Positions 28,264 to 38,530 of a DNA stretch of 64,000 nt are shown one piece after another. How positions within the stretch are numbered: position 1 is the stretch's first letter; every line of letters begins with the position of its first letter. Source of the stretch: Rhizobium anhuiense (GTDB taxonomy: Bacteria > Pseudomonadota > Alphaproteobacteria > Rhizobiales > Rhizobiaceae). Below the pieces are notes generated by a model. It was given only the letters and a program-made list of their open reading frames with translations. It searched no databases and was not told the DNA's origin. Where the stretch lies: assembly GCF_003985145.1 (NCBI RefSeq), contig NZ_ML133521.1, forward strand, positions 1,116,001 to 1,180,000, given 5' to 3'. Both the position numbers and the translations under genes were made by a program.

Positions 28264-29766
28264 CTATCCCGCCGAGGCGTCCGAAATCATTCTGGAGACG
28301 GCATTCTTCCAGCCGATGATCTTGGTCTGCCGCTCGGTCTCCTCCATCGAAGGGCTGAAGCGGCGGTCGCAGGCCCAGGCCTGCGCAAACTCCCGCCTGC
28401 CGGGCCAGATGCCGGCTTTCGAGCCGGCAAGCCAGGCAGCACCCAGCGCCGTCGTCTCGCGGATCGCCGAGCGGTCGACGGGGTTCCCCGTCATGTCGGC
28501 GAGGCACTGCATGGTCCAATCCGAAGCCGCCATACCGCCATCGACACGCAGCACCGTTTCCAGCTGGTTGACCCCCCAGTCCTTCTTCATCGCCACCAGC
28601 AGATCGAGTGTCTGGTAGGCGACGGATTCGAGCACGGCGCGGGCAAATTCCGCCGGCCCGCTGTTTCGGGTCAGGCCGAAGATCGCGCCGCGCGCGGCCG
28701 GATCCCAATAGGGGGCGCCGAGGCCGGTGAAGGCCGGAACGATATAGACCTGCTGTCCGGGATCGGCCTTGGCCGCAAGCACCCCCGCCTCCGACGCCTG
28801 ACCGATGATGCCGAGACCATCGCGCAGCCATTGCACGGCGGCGCCGGCGATGAAGATCGAGCCTTCGAGCGCATAGGTCGTCTCGCCGTCGAGCCGGTAG
28901 GCGATCGTCGTCAGCATCCGGTTGGAGGAGGAAACACGATCCCGGCCGGTGTTCAGCAGGGCAAAGCAGCCGGTGCCATAGGTGGATTTCATCATGCCGG
29001 GCTCGAAGCAGGCATTGCCCATCGCCGCCGCCTGCTGGTCGCCGGCAACGCCGAGGATCGGAAGCTCCGCACCGAGCAGCGCCTTGTCGACGCGGCCGAA
29101 ATCATCGGCGCATTCCCTGACCTCGGGAAGCACCGCAGGGGGAATACCGAGAATGCCGAGAAGCTCCTCGTCCCAGGCACCGTCATCGATATTGTAGAGC
29201 AGCGTTCTCGATGCATTGGTCGCATCGGTGGTATGCACACGGCCGCCCGTCAGATTGTAGATCAACCAGCTGTCGATCGTGCCGAAGCAGACATCGCCTG
29301 CCTCCGCCTTCTCACGCAGACCGTCGACATTGTCGAGCAGCCAGCGCAGCTTCGTTCCGGAGAAATAGGGGTCGAGCAACAGCCCGGTCTTGGCGCTGAA
29401 CAGCTTCTCGTACCCGTCGGCCTTCAGGCTCTCGCACATTTCAGCCGTGCGCCTGTCCTGCCAGACGATCGCGCGATGAAGCGGTGTTCCGGACTTGCGA
29501 TCCCAAACGACCGCCGTCTCGCGTTGGTTGGTGATGCCGATCGCGGCAATGTCGCCGGCCTGTATGCCGGCATCTGCAATCGCCTTGCGCACCGTGTCGA
29601 TCACGGACAGCCAGATCTCCGTGGCGTCATGTTCCACCCATCCGGGCTGCGGATAGTATTGGGTGATCTCCGCCTGCGCGGAGCCGGCCATTTTCATGTC
29701 GCCGTCGAAGATGATCGCGCGTGAGGACGTCGTGCCCTGGTCGATTGAAAGAATATAGCCGCTCAT
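28264..29766 (-). CDS. glpK: Glycerol kinase
   Basis: 500 residues, the usual length. It begins [20 protein letters not shown], the phosphate-binding motif of FGGY kinases. It carries [13 protein letters not shown] and the second FGGY signature region around [16 protein letters not shown]. It phosphorylates imported glycerol to glycerol-3-phosphate in the cytoplasm. ATG 29766 was chosen by homology of the N-terminus; an ATG 63 bases upstream only adds residues without domain content. It is the last gene of the glp operon, separated from glpV by two hairpins. Confidence 0.95.
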   Translation of the reverse strand: MSGYILSIDQGTTSSRAIIFDGDMKMAGSAQAEITQYYPQPGWVEHDATEIWLSVIDTVRKAIADAGIQAGDIAAIGITNQRETAVVWDRKSGTPLHRAIVWQDRRTAEMCESLKADGYEKLFSAKTGLLLDPYFSGTKLRWLLDNVDGLREKAEAGDVCFGTIDSWLIYNLTGGRVHTTDATNASRTLLYNIDDGAWDEELLGILGIPPAVLPEVRECADDFGRVDKALLGAELPILGVAGDQQAAAMGNACFEPGMMKSTYGTGCFALLNTGRDRVSSSNRMLTTIAYRLDGETTYALEGSIFIAGAAVQWLRDGLGIIGQASEAGVLAAKADPGQQVYIVPAFTGLGAPYWDPAARGAIFGLTRNSGPAEFARAVLESVAYQTLDLLVAMKKDWGVNQLETVLRVDGGMAASDWTMQCLADMTGNPVDRSAIRETTALGAAWLAGSKAGIWPGRREFAQAWACDRRFSPSMEETERQTKIIGWKNAVSRMISDASAG

Positions 29767-29846
29767 ATCCGTCTCCGGCTCGCACGAAACCGCTCCGCCC
29801 GGCAAGGAGGGCAGACGCGGAGGTTTCATGAGAGAAAGATTGTGGG

Positions 29847-29905
29847 TGCCACCGGCCGTAGCCGGTGGCAGGAAGTGATGGCCGGAAGCTTTGTCGCCTC
29901 CGGCC
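29847..29905 (-). terminator. Tandem hairpins between glpV and glpK
   Basis: TGCCACCGGC (29847-29856) pairs perfectly with GCCGGTGGCA (29861-29870) around a CGTA tetraloop. A second stem is GGCCGGA (29880-29886) with TCCGGCC (29899-29905). Neither has a U-run. They lie directly after the binding-protein gene and may stabilise its mRNA and lower glpK expression relative to glpV. Confidence 0.65.
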
Positions 29906-29915
29906 GAGGTCCGCC

Positions 29916-31640
29916 TTACTTCGACTGCCAGCTCTTGACGAGTTCGTCGTAGTTGACAGTGACCGGCTTTTCCTTCTCATTCTCGATCTTCAGCTGCGGT
30001 GCAAGGTTGCCCTTCTTCACCGCATCCGCGTTCCAGTAAGCGAGGTCATGCTCTTCGGCGAGTTTCGGGCCGATATCGCCCTGGACACCCGATTTCTCGA
30101 TACGGCCCATGACCTTCTCCTGCTCGCCGCAAAGAGAGTCCATGGCTTCCTGCGGTGTCTTGGCGCCGGCAGCGGCGTCACCGATGGCCTGCCACCAAAG
30201 CTGAGCCAGCTTCGGATAGTCGGGAACGTTGGTGCCGGTTGGCGACCATTGAACACGGGCCGGCGAACGATAGAACTCAATCAGACCGCCGAGCTTCGGA
30301 GCGCGCTCCGTAAAGCTCTTGTCGCGAATGGTGGATTCGCGGATGAAGGTGAGACCGAGCTGGCTCTTCTTCACGTCAACAGTCTTGGAGGTCACGAACT
30401 GTGCATAGAGCCAGGCAGCTTTCGCGCGGTCCGTCGGGGTCGACTTCATCAACGTCCACGAGCCGACGTCCTGATAACCAAGCTTCATGCCGTCTTTCCA
30501 GTAAACGCCATGCGGGCTCGGTGCCATGCGCCATTTCGGCGTACCGTCCTCATTCATAACAGGCAGGCCAGGCTTGACCATGTCTGCGGTAAACGCCGTG
30601 TACCAGAAGATCTGCTGCGCGACGTTACCCTGTGCCGGCACCGGACCGGATTCCGAGAAGGTCATGCCCTGAGCTTCCGGCGGTGCGTACGCCTTCAACC
30701 AATCGAGATACTTCTGGATCGAATAGACCGATGCCGGGCCGTTAGTATCGCCGCCACGCGCGACGCACGAACCGACTGGACGCGAATTCTCGTCGACCTT
30801 GATGCCCCATTCGTCGACCGGAAGACCGTTCGGCAGGCCCTTGTCGCCGTTGCCGGCCATCGACAGCCAGGCGTCGGTGAAGCGCCAGCCGAGCGACGGG
30901 TCCTTCTTGCCGTAGTCCATATGGCCGAAGACCTTCTTGCCGTTGACGTCACGGCCGGTAAAGAATTCGGCAATGTCTTCATAGGCCGACCAGTTGACCG
31001 GAACGCCGAGATCGTAGCCGTATTTCGCCTTGAAATCGGCCTTGTTCTTCTCGTCGTTGAACCAGTCGTAGCGGAACCAATAGAGGTTGGCGAACTGCTG
31101 GTCGGGAAGCTGGTAGAGCTTCTTGTCCGGCGCGGTCGTGAACTTGGTGCCGATGAAGTCGTCGATATCGAGGCCGGGGTTGGTAACGTCCTTGCCTTCG
31201 CCGGCCATCCAGTCGGTCAGATTGCGGACCTGCTGATAACGCCAGTGCGTACCGATCAAGTCGGAGTCGTTGACCCAGCCATCATACAGGTTCTGCCCGG
31301 TCTGCATCTGCGTCTGGATCTTCTCGACAACGTCACCCTCTTGAATGACGTCGTGCGTGACCTTGATGCCGGTGATCGCAGTGAAGGCCGGAGCCAGAAC
31401 CTCGGACTCATACTTGTGAGTGGTCAAGGTTTCCGAAACAACCTTGATGTCCATACCCTGGAAAGGCTTCGCCGCATCGACGAACCATTGCATTTCCTTT
31501 TCCTGGTCGGCACGAGAGAGCGTCGACACGTCGCCGATCTCTTTGTCCAGGAAAGTCTTTGCCTCGTCCATGCCGGCATAGGCCGACCCGGTCATGGCCA
31601 GCAGTACCGCTGCTGTCGTCGTCAATAAATGCCTTCGCAT
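29916..31640 (-). CDS. glpV: Glycerol ABC importer, substrate-binding protein
   Basis: 574 residues, longer than most type I sugar-binding proteins but typical of GlpV. A Sec signal [22 protein letters not shown] is followed by a mature start GMDEAK. The extracellular solute-binding fold follows ([35 protein letters not shown]). ATG 31640 follows GGGAGGAT by 4 bases. It is known in R. leguminosarum as part of the glycerol transporter needed for competitive nodulation. It sits in conserved order between glpU and glpK. Confidence 0.92.
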   Translation of the reverse strand: MRRHLLTTTAAVLLAMTGSAYAGMDEAKTFLDKEIGDVSTLSRADQEKEMQWFVDAAKPFQGMDIKVVSETLTTHKYESEVLAPAFTAITGIKVTHDVIQEGDVVEKIQTQMQTGQNLYDGWVNDSDLIGTHWRYQQVRNLTDWMAGEGKDVTNPGLDIDDFIGTKFTTAPDKKLYQLPDQQFANLYWFRYDWFNDEKNKADFKAKYGYDLGVPVNWSAYEDIAEFFTGRDVNGKKVFGHMDYGKKDPSLGWRFTDAWLSMAGNGDKGLPNGLPVDEWGIKVDENSRPVGSCVARGGDTNGPASVYSIQKYLDWLKAYAPPEAQGMTFSESGPVPAQGNVAQQIFWYTAFTADMVKPGLPVMNEDGTPKWRMAPSPHGVYWKDGMKLGYQDVGSWTLMKSTPTDRAKAAWLYAQFVTSKTVDVKKSQLGLTFIRESTIRDKSFTERAPKLGGLIEFYRSPARVQWSPTGTNVPDYPKLAQLWWQAIGDAAAGAKTPQEAMDSLCGEQEKVMGRIEKSGVQGDIGPKLAEEHDLAYWNADAVKKGNLAPQLKIENEKEKPVTVNYDELVKSWQSK

Positions 31641-31721
31641 GATATCCTCCCAGGGTTTTGCGATTGCAGTCTTCACGTCTCAGGCGGCCAGAAAAACCCC
31701 GGCCATCTGCATCAGTTTGCC

Positions 31722-32018
31722 TCACACGTAACGGAATACGCCGACGGCGTAGACAACGGAGAGAGCGAGAGCCCACCAGAGGCTTGATCCCGCGAGACCA
31801 AGCCAGGCAAGATGGATAAAGGCGCTGCCGAGCAGCGAAAGGAAAAGCCGGTCACCGCGCGTCGTCTCGAAGCGCAGGATTCCGATCCGCGGGTTGCCGC
31901 CCGGCACGGCATACTCCCAGACCCCCATGCCGATCAGCAGCAATGCGATAACGATGAAGAACGCGGCCGTCGGCCAGGTCCATGCCATCCATGAAAAATC
32001 GGGAAGTGAAAAGCCCAT
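31722..32018 (-). CDS. glpU: Small membrane protein of the glycerol importer (DUF2160)
   Basis: 98 residues with two or three hydrophobic segments (WPTAAFFIVIALLLIGMGVW; then LSLLGSAFIHLAWLGLAG; then WWALALSVVYAVGVF). The start overlaps the GlpQ stop as TGATG, so translation is coupled. DUF2160 proteins occur only with this type of transporter; their role (channel accessory or stability factor) is not established. Confidence 0.9.
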   Translation of the reverse strand: MGFSLPDFSWMAWTWPTAAFFIVIALLLIGMGVWEYAVPGGNPRIGILRFETTRGDRLFLSLLGSAFIHLAWLGLAGSSLWWALALSVVYAVGVFRYV

Positions 32019-32929
32019 CAAACCCTCCCCAGGGCGAAGCCCTTGGCGATGTAATTGCGCACAAACCAGATCACCAGCGCCCCTGGGATCAAGGTCAGAA
32101 CACCCGCGGCGGCGAGCAAGCCCCAATCCATGCCGGATGCGGAGACGGTACGGGTCATGGTGGCAGCGATCGGCTTCGCGTCGGTAGTCGTCAACGTTCG
32201 TGCGATCAGCAACTCGACCCAAGAGAACATGAAGCAGAAGAAGCAGGCGACACCTATGCCGCTCGCAATCAGCGGCGTGAAGATCTTCAGGAAAAACCGC
32301 GGGAACGAATAGCCATCAATATAGGCCGTTTCGTCGATTTCCTTCGGCACGCCGGACATGAAGCCTTCAAGGATCCAGACCGCAAGCGGCACGTTGAAGA
32401 GGCAATGCGCCAATGCCACGGCGATGTGCGTATCGATCAGTCCAAAGGCTGAGTAGAGCTGGAAGAACGGCAGGGCAAAAACCGCCGGCGGCGCCATCCG
32501 GTTCGTCAGCAACCAGAAGAAAAGATGCTTGTCACCAAGGAACCGATAACGGGAAAAGGCATAGGCCGCCGGCAGCGCAGCTGCCACCGAGATCACCATG
32601 TTGATCACGACATAGGTGATTGAATTGATGTAGCCGGAATACCACGCCTTCTCCGTGAAGATCGTCACGTAATTGGCGATCGTCGGGTTATGAGGATAAA
32701 GCGTCAGAGAATTGACGATTTCCGCATTGGTCTTGAAGCTCATATTGACGAGCCAATAGATCGGCAGCAGGAGCACGATGATATAGATCGTCGGAACCAG
32801 CCACCACCAGCGCGATTCCTCGCCGCGCCGGCGCATCAGACGGCTTACTTCATCGGAGGAGAGACCGCTTGCGACACTGGTAACGCCTGAGATTTTTCGG
32901 CTCGCTGTCGTTTCGTTGGAGGCGCTCAT
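32018..32929 (-). CDS. glpQ: Glycerol ABC importer permease
   Basis: 303 residues. A polar N-terminus of about 45 residues precedes the first span (VPTIYIIVLLLPIYWLVNMS). Six spans are predictable, and the EAA loop is around GVPKEIDETAYIDGYSFPRF. It belongs to the MalG-like group of sugar permeases and pairs with GlpP. It is 1 base from GlpP upstream and overlaps GlpU downstream. Confidence 0.92.
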   Translation of the reverse strand: MSASNETTASRKISGVTSVASGLSSDEVSRLMRRRGEESRWWWLVPTIYIIVLLLPIYWLVNMSFKTNAEIVNSLTLYPHNPTIANYVTIFTEKAWYSGYINSITYVVINMVISVAAALPAAYAFSRYRFLGDKHLFFWLLTNRMAPPAVFALPFFQLYSAFGLIDTHIAVALAHCLFNVPLAVWILEGFMSGVPKEIDETAYIDGYSFPRFFLKIFTPLIASGIGVACFFCFMFSWVELLIARTLTTTDAKPIAATMTRTVSASGMDWGLLAAAGVLTLIPGALVIWFVRNYIAKGFALGRV

Positions 32930-32930
32930 T

Positions 32931-33797
32931 TCAATTCTCCGCGTCGTGGCTTGTCATGACGGTGTAGAACACCCACGAAAGCAGCAGGATGATCAGGAAA
33001 TAGATCAGCGACATAGCAGCGGCCGGACCGAGGTCAAACTGTCCGAGGGCGGTCTTGACCAGATCGATCGACAGGAAAGTGGTCGCGTTGCCGGGACCGC
33101 CGCCCGTGACGACAAAAGGCTCGGTGTAGATCATGAAACTATCCATGAAACGCAGCAGCACGGCGATCAGAAGAACGCGTTTCATCTTTGGCAGCTGGAT
33201 ATAGCGGAATACCGCCCAACGAGACGCACCGTCGATCTTGGCTGCCTGATAGAAAGCATCCGGAATGGAAACGAGGCCGGCATAGCAGAGCAAAACGACC
33301 AGGCTCGTCCAGTGCCAGACGTCCATGATGATGATCGTCACCCAGGCGTCGAGCGGATCCTGCACATAGTTGTAATCGATGCCGATGGCATTGAGGGAAT
33401 AGCCGAACAAACCAATGTCGTTGCGGCCGAACACCTGCCAGATCGTGCCGACAACGTTCCACGGGATCAGTAGTGGCAGCGCCATCAGAACCAGGCACAC
33501 CGGCACGCCGATGCCCGATTTCGGCATGTTGAGCGCAATGAAGATACCGAGCGGGATCTCAAGAGCGAGAATGATCAACGAAAAAACCAGATTTCGCTGC
33601 AGGGCGGCCCAGAAACGGTCGGAATGCAGGATTTGGGTAAACCAGTCCGTTCCGTTCCAGAAGAACTGGTTGTTTCCGAAAGTGTCCTGAACGGAATAGT
33701 TCACAACCGTCATCAAGGGAATGACGGCCGAGAATGCCACCAGCACGAGGACCGGCAGGACCAGAAACCACGCTTTGTTGTTCCAGGTTTTTTCCAT
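32931..33797 (-). CDS. glpP: Glycerol ABC importer permease
   Basis: 288 residues, MalF/UgpA-like, six spans starting AWFLVLPVLVLVAFSAVIPL. The EAA loop is IPDAFYQAAKIDGASRWAVF. ATG 33797 is preferred because it starts 2 bases after glpT and directly before the first span; the longer frame overlaps the glpT coding region. It forms the translocation channel with GlpQ. Confidence 0.92.
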   Translation of the reverse strand: MEKTWNNKAWFLVLPVLVLVAFSAVIPLMTVVNYSVQDTFGNNQFFWNGTDWFTQILHSDRFWAALQRNLVFSLIILALEIPLGIFIALNMPKSGIGVPVCLVLMALPLLIPWNVVGTIWQVFGRNDIGLFGYSLNAIGIDYNYVQDPLDAWVTIIIMDVWHWTSLVVLLCYAGLVSIPDAFYQAAKIDGASRWAVFRYIQLPKMKRVLLIAVLLRFMDSFMIYTEPFVVTGGGPGNATTFLSIDLVKTALGQFDLGPAAAMSLIYFLIILLLSWVFYTVMTSHDAEN

Positions 33798-33799
33798 GA

Positions 33800-34870
33800 T
33801 CAAGCCTCCGGTCCGGCGCGCCAAGAGTCGGCATAGATACTGATACCCGACGGTTCGAAGGTCACCCGGGGATCAGCCGGAATTTCCCCGTCTTCAGGGA
33901 CGACGATCGCGATCGGCTGGCCGGCAAACTGGGCGCGGACGATCTTCTGCCGGCCGATATCTTCCACCTTGCTGACGGTTACAGGCATGCCCTCGCGGCC
34001 GACCCTGATAAACTCGGGCCGGATTCCAAGCTCTACCTTGGCCGCTGCCGCAGTCTTTGGCGCATAGTCGAGCGTCAGCGCGTGCTCGCCGACCCGAACC
34101 GTGCGGCCTTCCACCTTGGCTGGCATGAAGTTCATGCCTGGAGAACCGATGAAGTAGCCGACGAAGGTATGGCTCGGACGCTCGAAGAGCTCGGCCGGCG
34201 TGCCGATCTGCACGATCTCGCCATCGTACATCACCACGACTTTGTCGGCGAATGTCAGCGCCTCCGTCTGGTCATGCGTGACATAGACCATCGTAAAGCC
34301 GAACTGCTTATGCAGCCGCTTCAGCTGCGACCGCAGCACCCACTTCATATGCGGATCGATAACGGTGAGCGGCTCATCGAAGAGAATCGCGTTCACATCC
34401 GAGCGCACAAGGCCGCGGCCGAGCGAAATCTTCTGCTTTTGGTCCGCCGTCAAACCGCGCGCGCGCCGCTTGGCCCAGTCTGAAAGATCAATCATCTCCA
34501 GTATTTCGCGGACACGACGATCAACATCAGGCTCCGCGACTCCGCGGTTGCGCAAGGGGAAAGCCAGATTGTCATAGACGGTCATCGTGTCGTAGATCAC
34601 CGGAAACTGGAATACCTGCGCAATATTTCGCTGCTGCGTCGGCAGGTTCGTAACATCCTGTCCGTCGAAGAGAATTCGCCCTTCGGACGGTTGAATAAGG
34701 CCGGAAATGATATTGAGCAGCGAGGTCTTTCCGCAGCCTGAAGGTCCGAGCAGTGCATAGGCACCGCCGTCGTTCCACTCGTGGTGCACTTCCTTGAGAG
34801 CGTAGTCCTTCTCGCTCTTCGGGTTCGGCCCATAGGCATGTCGAATATGATCGAGGGTGATACGTGCCAT
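33800..34870 (-). CDS. glpT: Glycerol ABC importer ATPase with altered signature motif
   Basis: 356 residues, MalK-like with a C-terminal TOBE-type regulatory domain (about 240-356). Walker A is GPSGCGKT at 42-49 and Walker B ILFDEPLTVID is present. The ABC signature, however, reads LTADQKQKISLGRG in place of LSGGQ. The partner GlpS has a normal LSGGQ. The two subunits therefore likely form an asymmetric ATPase with one weakened site. It is 9 bases downstream of glpS and 2 bases before glpP. The odd signature is seen directly; the functional meaning is inference. Confidence 0.93.
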   Translation of the reverse strand: MARITLDHIRHAYGPNPKSEKDYALKEVHHEWNDGGAYALLGPSGCGKTSLLNIISGLIQPSEGRILFDGQDVTNLPTQQRNIAQVFQFPVIYDTMTVYDNLAFPLRNRGVAEPDVDRRVREILEMIDLSDWAKRRARGLTADQKQKISLGRGLVRSDVNAILFDEPLTVIDPHMKWVLRSQLKRLHKQFGFTMVYVTHDQTEALTFADKVVVMYDGEIVQIGTPAELFERPSHTFVGYFIGSPGMNFMPAKVEGRTVRVGEHALTLDYAPKTAAAAKVELGIRPEFIRVGREGMPVTVSKVEDIGRQKIVRAQFAGQPIAIVVPEDGEIPADPRVTFEPSGISIYADSWRAGPEA

Positions 34871-34879
34871 GATCTTCTC

Positions 34880-35959
34880 CTAGCCCCTCTGCCCGGCAAT
34901 GGTGATCGCCCGGCCGTCCGCGCCGAACGCCATCAGGTGGCGCGTATCGATGAAAACGGAGAGGTCCGTGTCCGGATCGATATTGTGGATGCCGTGCGCA
35001 AGCATCACCCAGCGGGTGCCGGCAAATTGTAGATGCACGAAACTTTCCGATCCCGTGATCTCCGAAATCTGTGTCCGTGCTATCAGCTGCGCCGAATCAG
35101 CCGTCTGGGCGGTTGGTGCAAGATGATGCGGGTGAAACGCGATCGTTGCCGGCCCGTCCGGCACGTTCTGAAGATGCGGCGGCACGGCAAAAATCACGGC
35201 GCCATCGCGCAGGAAATTGCCTTCCGATTTGACCAGATCAATAAAATTCAGCGGCGGGTCGGCAAAGGTTTTCGCCGTCGTCAGATCGAGCGGATTGCGA
35301 TAGACCTCGATCGTCGGGCCGAACTGCGTGATCCGGCCCTCGTTGAGCGCTGCCGTATTGCCACCCAGCAACAAGGCTTCGGAGGGTTCCGTCGTGGCAT
35401 AAACGAAGATCGCGCCGGACTGGGCGAAGATGCGCGGCAATTCCTGCCGCAGCTCTTCACGCAGCTTGTAATCGAGATTGGCGAGCGGCTCGTCCATCAG
35501 CACCAGGCTGGCATTCTTGACGAGGGCGCGCGCCAGCGCCGTGCGCTGCTGCTGGCCGCCCGACAGATTGAGCGGCGTGCGGTCGAGATAGGGCGTGAGC
35601 TTCAGGAGCTCGGCCGCCTTGCGCACGTCGCGGTCGATCGTGGCGGCATCCTTGCCTGATATGCGCATCGGCGAGGCGATGTTCTCGTAGACGGTCAGCG
35701 CCGGATAGTTGATGAATTGCTGGTAGACCATGGCAACGTTGCGCTTCTGCACCGGCATGCCGGTGACATCGACGCCGTCGAAATGGACGGAGCCGCCCGT
35801 CGGCCGGTCGAGGCCGGCCATCAGCCGCATCAGCGACGTCTTGCCCGACAGCGTCGGCCCGAGCAGGACGTTCAGCGTGCCTCGCTCGAGGACCAGATCG
35901 GTCGGATAAATGTGATAGTCCGCGCCCACCATCTTGGCGGCGTTCCGCAGTTCCAGCAT
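34880..35959 (-). CDS. glpS: Glycerol ABC importer ATPase
   Basis: 359 residues with Walker A GPTLSGKT at 34-41, canonical signature LSGGQQQRTALARALV, Walker B LVLMDEPLANLD and a C-terminal TOBE region. Start: ATG 35959 begins the recognisable MLELRNAAKM. The longer frame upstream is the antisense-frame shadow of glpD. It pairs with GlpT. Confidence 0.93.
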   Translation of the reverse strand: MLELRNAAKMVGADYHIYPTDLVLERGTLNVLLGPTLSGKTSLMRLMAGLDRPTGGSVHFDGVDVTGMPVQKRNVAMVYQQFINYPALTVYENIASPMRISGKDAATIDRDVRKAAELLKLTPYLDRTPLNLSGGQQQRTALARALVKNASLVLMDEPLANLDYKLREELRQELPRIFAQSGAIFVYATTEPSEALLLGGNTAALNEGRITQFGPTIEVYRNPLDLTTAKTFADPPLNFIDLVKSEGNFLRDGAVIFAVPPHLQNVPDGPATIAFHPHHLAPTAQTADSAQLIARTQISEITGSESFVHLQFAGTRWVMLAHGIHNIDPDTDLSVFIDTRHLMAFGADGRAITIAGQRG

Positions 35960-36000
35960 TCCGATTCCCGTGCCTCCACGCAGCGGGGACCACAGGGCTC

Positions 36001-37545
36001 CTATCCGGCCATCGCCGGCATGGCAGCCATGTACTCCTCCAGTGACTGAGCCTGCTCCTTCGAAAGGCGCAGGCCATCCTTTGTTCTCCTCCACAGCACG
36101 TCTTCGGCGTGCCGGGCCCATTCCTGTTTAACGAGATAGGTGACCTCCGCCTCGTAGAGATCACCGCCGAACAACCGTCCGAGATCGTCGATGCCGCGGG
36201 CATCGCCGAGCAGCACCTCGGCCCTGGTGCCATAGCGGCGCACCAGGCGGCGGGCATGCTGATCGGCGAGGAACTGATAACGCCGTTTCAGCTTGTCAAC
36301 TTGTGCCTCATAGCCGCGGACCGGGAAGTCGCCGCCCGGCAGATGGCTTTTGGCCGTCCACGGGGCGCCCTTGACGCCGATCGCAGCACCGATCTTCTCC
36401 AGCGCATGTTCGGAAAGCCGGCGATAGGTGGTGAGCTTGCCGCCGAAGACGTTGAGCAACGGTGCGGCACCTTCGCCTTCCAGCTTCAGCACATAGTCGC
36501 GCGTCGCCTCCTGTGCCTTCGAGGCACCGTCGTCATAAAGCGGCCTGACCGCCGAATAGGTCCAGACGATATCTTCCGGCTTGACCGGCTCTTTGAAATA
36601 TTCCGACGCCGCATTGCAGAGATAGACGGTCTCCTCCTCGGAGATCCTGACATCCTTGGGATCGGCGGTATAGTCGCGGTCGGTGGTGCCGATCAGCGTG
36701 AAGTCGCCCTCGTAGGGGATGGCGAAGATGATGCGGTTGTCGGGGTTCTGAAAGAAATAGGCTCTCACATCGTCGAACTTCTTTTTCACGACGATATGGC
36801 TGCCTTGGACGAGGCGGACATGATGGGCTTCGTTCTGGCCGAAGGCGGAACGAATGACATGGTCGACCCAGGGACCGGCGGCATTGACCAGCATGCGGGC
36901 CTGATGGCTGTCATTGCGGCCGGTGACCGTATCGGTGGTCTCGATATGCCACAGGCCCTTCTCGCGCCTTGCCGACACGACTTTGGTGCGCGGCATGATG
37001 GTCGCCCCCTTGTCGGCGGCGTCGCGGGCGTTCAGCACCACCATGCGGGCATCGTCGACCCAGCCGTCGGAATATTCGAAGGCCTTGGCAAACAGCGCCT
37101 TCAGCGGCTTGCCGGCCGGATCGCGGCGCATGTCGAGCACCGAGGTCGGCGGCAGCAGCTTGCGGCCGCCAAGGTGGTCGTAGAGGAAGAGGCCGAGCCG
37201 GATCAGCCAGGCCGGACGGATGCCGCCCTTGTGATAGGGCAGCACGAAGCGCAGCGGCCAGATGATGTGCGGCGCCATCGCCCAGAGGATTTCGCGCTCC
37301 ATCAGCGATTCGCGCACCAGGCGGAATTCGTAATGCTCGAGATAACGCAGGCCGCCATGGATCAGCTTGGTGGCGCCCGACGAAGTGCCCGAGGCGAAAT
37401 CGTTCATCTCCGCCAGCGCCACCGAATAGCCGCGCCCAACAGCATCGCGCGCAATGCCGCAGCCGTTGATGCCGCCACCGATGACGAATATGTCGTGAAT
37501 CTCCCGGCCCAATATCCCCTCCGAGCCCCGCTGCAGATTTCGCAT
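36001..37545 (-). CDS. glpD: Aerobic glycerol-3-phosphate dehydrogenase
   Basis: 514 residues. The FAD-binding motif FVIGGGINGCGIARDAVGRG lies near residue 20, and SGATKLIHGGLRYLE and LVQGSHIVV are characteristic of GlpD. It oxidises glycerol-3-phosphate to dihydroxyacetone phosphate at the membrane, passing electrons to quinone. ATG 37545 gives the usual N-terminal length; a GTG at 37578 would add 11 residues. Neither has a strong ribosome-binding site. It is first of the structural glp genes, downstream of three operator-like repeats. Confidence 0.94.
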   Translation of the reverse strand: MRNLQRGSEGILGREIHDIFVIGGGINGCGIARDAVGRGYSVALAEMNDFASGTSSGATKLIHGGLRYLEHYEFRLVRESLMEREILWAMAPHIIWPLRFVLPYHKGGIRPAWLIRLGLFLYDHLGGRKLLPPTSVLDMRRDPAGKPLKALFAKAFEYSDGWVDDARMVVLNARDAADKGATIMPRTKVVSARREKGLWHIETTDTVTGRNDSHQARMLVNAAGPWVDHVIRSAFGQNEAHHVRLVQGSHIVVKKKFDDVRAYFFQNPDNRIIFAIPYEGDFTLIGTTDRDYTADPKDVRISEEETVYLCNAASEYFKEPVKPEDIVWTYSAVRPLYDDGASKAQEATRDYVLKLEGEGAAPLLNVFGGKLTTYRRLSEHALEKIGAAIGVKGAPWTAKSHLPGGDFPVRGYEAQVDKLKRRYQFLADQHARRLVRRYGTRAEVLLGDARGIDDLGRLFGGDLYEAEVTYLVKQEWARHAEDVLWRRTKDGLRLSKEQAQSLEEYMAAMPAMAG

Positions 37546-37584
37546 CGCACAAAACTTGCGCAATTGCGAAAGTGACACCAGTTA

Positions 37585-37615
37585 AAACGAAAGAAATACG
37601 AATGTCAAACGAATG
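37585..37615 (-). promoter_or_regulatory. Three 11-bp-spaced repeats, candidate GlpR operator upstream of glpD
   Basis: On the plus strand AAACGAAAG (37585-37593), ATACGAATG (37596-37604) and AAACGAATG (37607-37615) recur exactly every 11 bases, one helical turn. The same motif, in the other orientation relative to the gene, lies before glpR. DeoR-type repressors often bind such short TTCGTTT-like repeats. Confidence 0.7.
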
Positions 37616-37746
37616 TTTCGGAGATCACCACCTTGATCTGGACGATTTTTAGGCCGGATCAGGATAAAATGAGAATTGTCATCTGAATCAAAGGCATAGA
37701 GCATCGTGCGCTTTCGAAAGGCGCTGACGCTTTTCAGCCCTATCCG

Positions 37747-38520
37747 CTAGCGCGATCTGCCGTTCGTTTCGATCAGCTTCACATTGTTTTCGAGGCAGAG
37801 ATTGCGGATCGACGCCACCGGACAGTGGTCGGTGATGAAGGTATGGACCTGCGAAAGCTGGCCGATCCTGACCGGTGCAGTGCGTTCGAACTTCGTCGAA
37901 TCGGCAACCAGGATGACATGCCTGGCATTGGCGATGATCGCTTGAGCCACCTTCACCTCGCGAAAATCGTAGTCGAGAAGCGCGCCGTCCACGTCGATCG
38001 CCGACGCGCCGATCACGGCGTAATCGACCTTGAACTGACGGATGAAATCGACGGCCGCTTCACCGACGATCCCGCCGTCCGAACCACGCACGACCCCGCC
38101 GGCGATCACCACTTCGATCGCCGGAAAGGAACGCAACCTATTGGCAACGTTGATATTATTGGTGATCACCATCAACTCGTGGTGATTGGCGAGCGCCTCG
38201 CCCACCGCCTCGGTCGTCGTTCCGATATTGATGAAGAGCGAGGCGCCGCTCGGGATCAGCTCGACCGCGGCAATGCCGATCGCCTGCTTCTCGGAAGCGG
38301 CGATCTGGCGGCGCGCCTCGTATTTGACGTTCTCGGTGCCGCTCGGGAATGTGGCACCGCCATGAATACGTGTCAGCACCTGTGCGTCGCAGAGATCGTT
38401 CAGATCCTTGCGAATCGTCTGCCGCGTCACGGAAAAGCGAGAGGCAAGTTCCTCGACCAGAACCCTGCCGCTCGATTTCGCAATCGCCACGATTTCGGTT
38501 TGCCGGTCGGTCAAGAACAT
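37747..38520 (-). CDS. glpR: DeoR-family repressor of glycerol genes
   Basis: 257 residues. The N-terminal winged helix includes RQTEIVAIAKSSGRVLVEEL and the DeoR signature VTRQTIRKDLNDLCDAQVL. The C-terminal sugar-phosphate sensor (DeoRC) contains FINIGTTTEAVGEAL and VDYAVIGASAID. It probably binds glycerol-3-phosphate as inducer. It is encoded directly upstream of glpD in the same direction, with about 200 bases between, and has similar operator repeats before both genes, consistent with autoregulation. Confidence 0.92.
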   Translation of the reverse strand: MFLTDRQTEIVAIAKSSGRVLVEELASRFSVTRQTIRKDLNDLCDAQVLTRIHGGATFPSGTENVKYEARRQIAASEKQAIGIAAVELIPSGASLFINIGTTTEAVGEALANHHELMVITNNINVANRLRSFPAIEVVIAGGVVRGSDGGIVGEAAVDFIRQFKVDYAVIGASAIDVDGALLDYDFREVKVAQAIIANARHVILVADSTKFERTAPVRIGQLSQVHTFITDHCPVASIRNLCLENNVKLIETNGRSR

Positions 38521-38530
38521 GGGCGCATAC

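Noticed and set aside
29865-31628. 587-residue open frame on the plus strand
   Set aside because: Exact antisense of glpV with no recognisable motif or ribosome-binding site.
36109-37575. 488-residue open frame on the plus strand
   Set aside because: Antisense of glpD; length is explained by codon bias.
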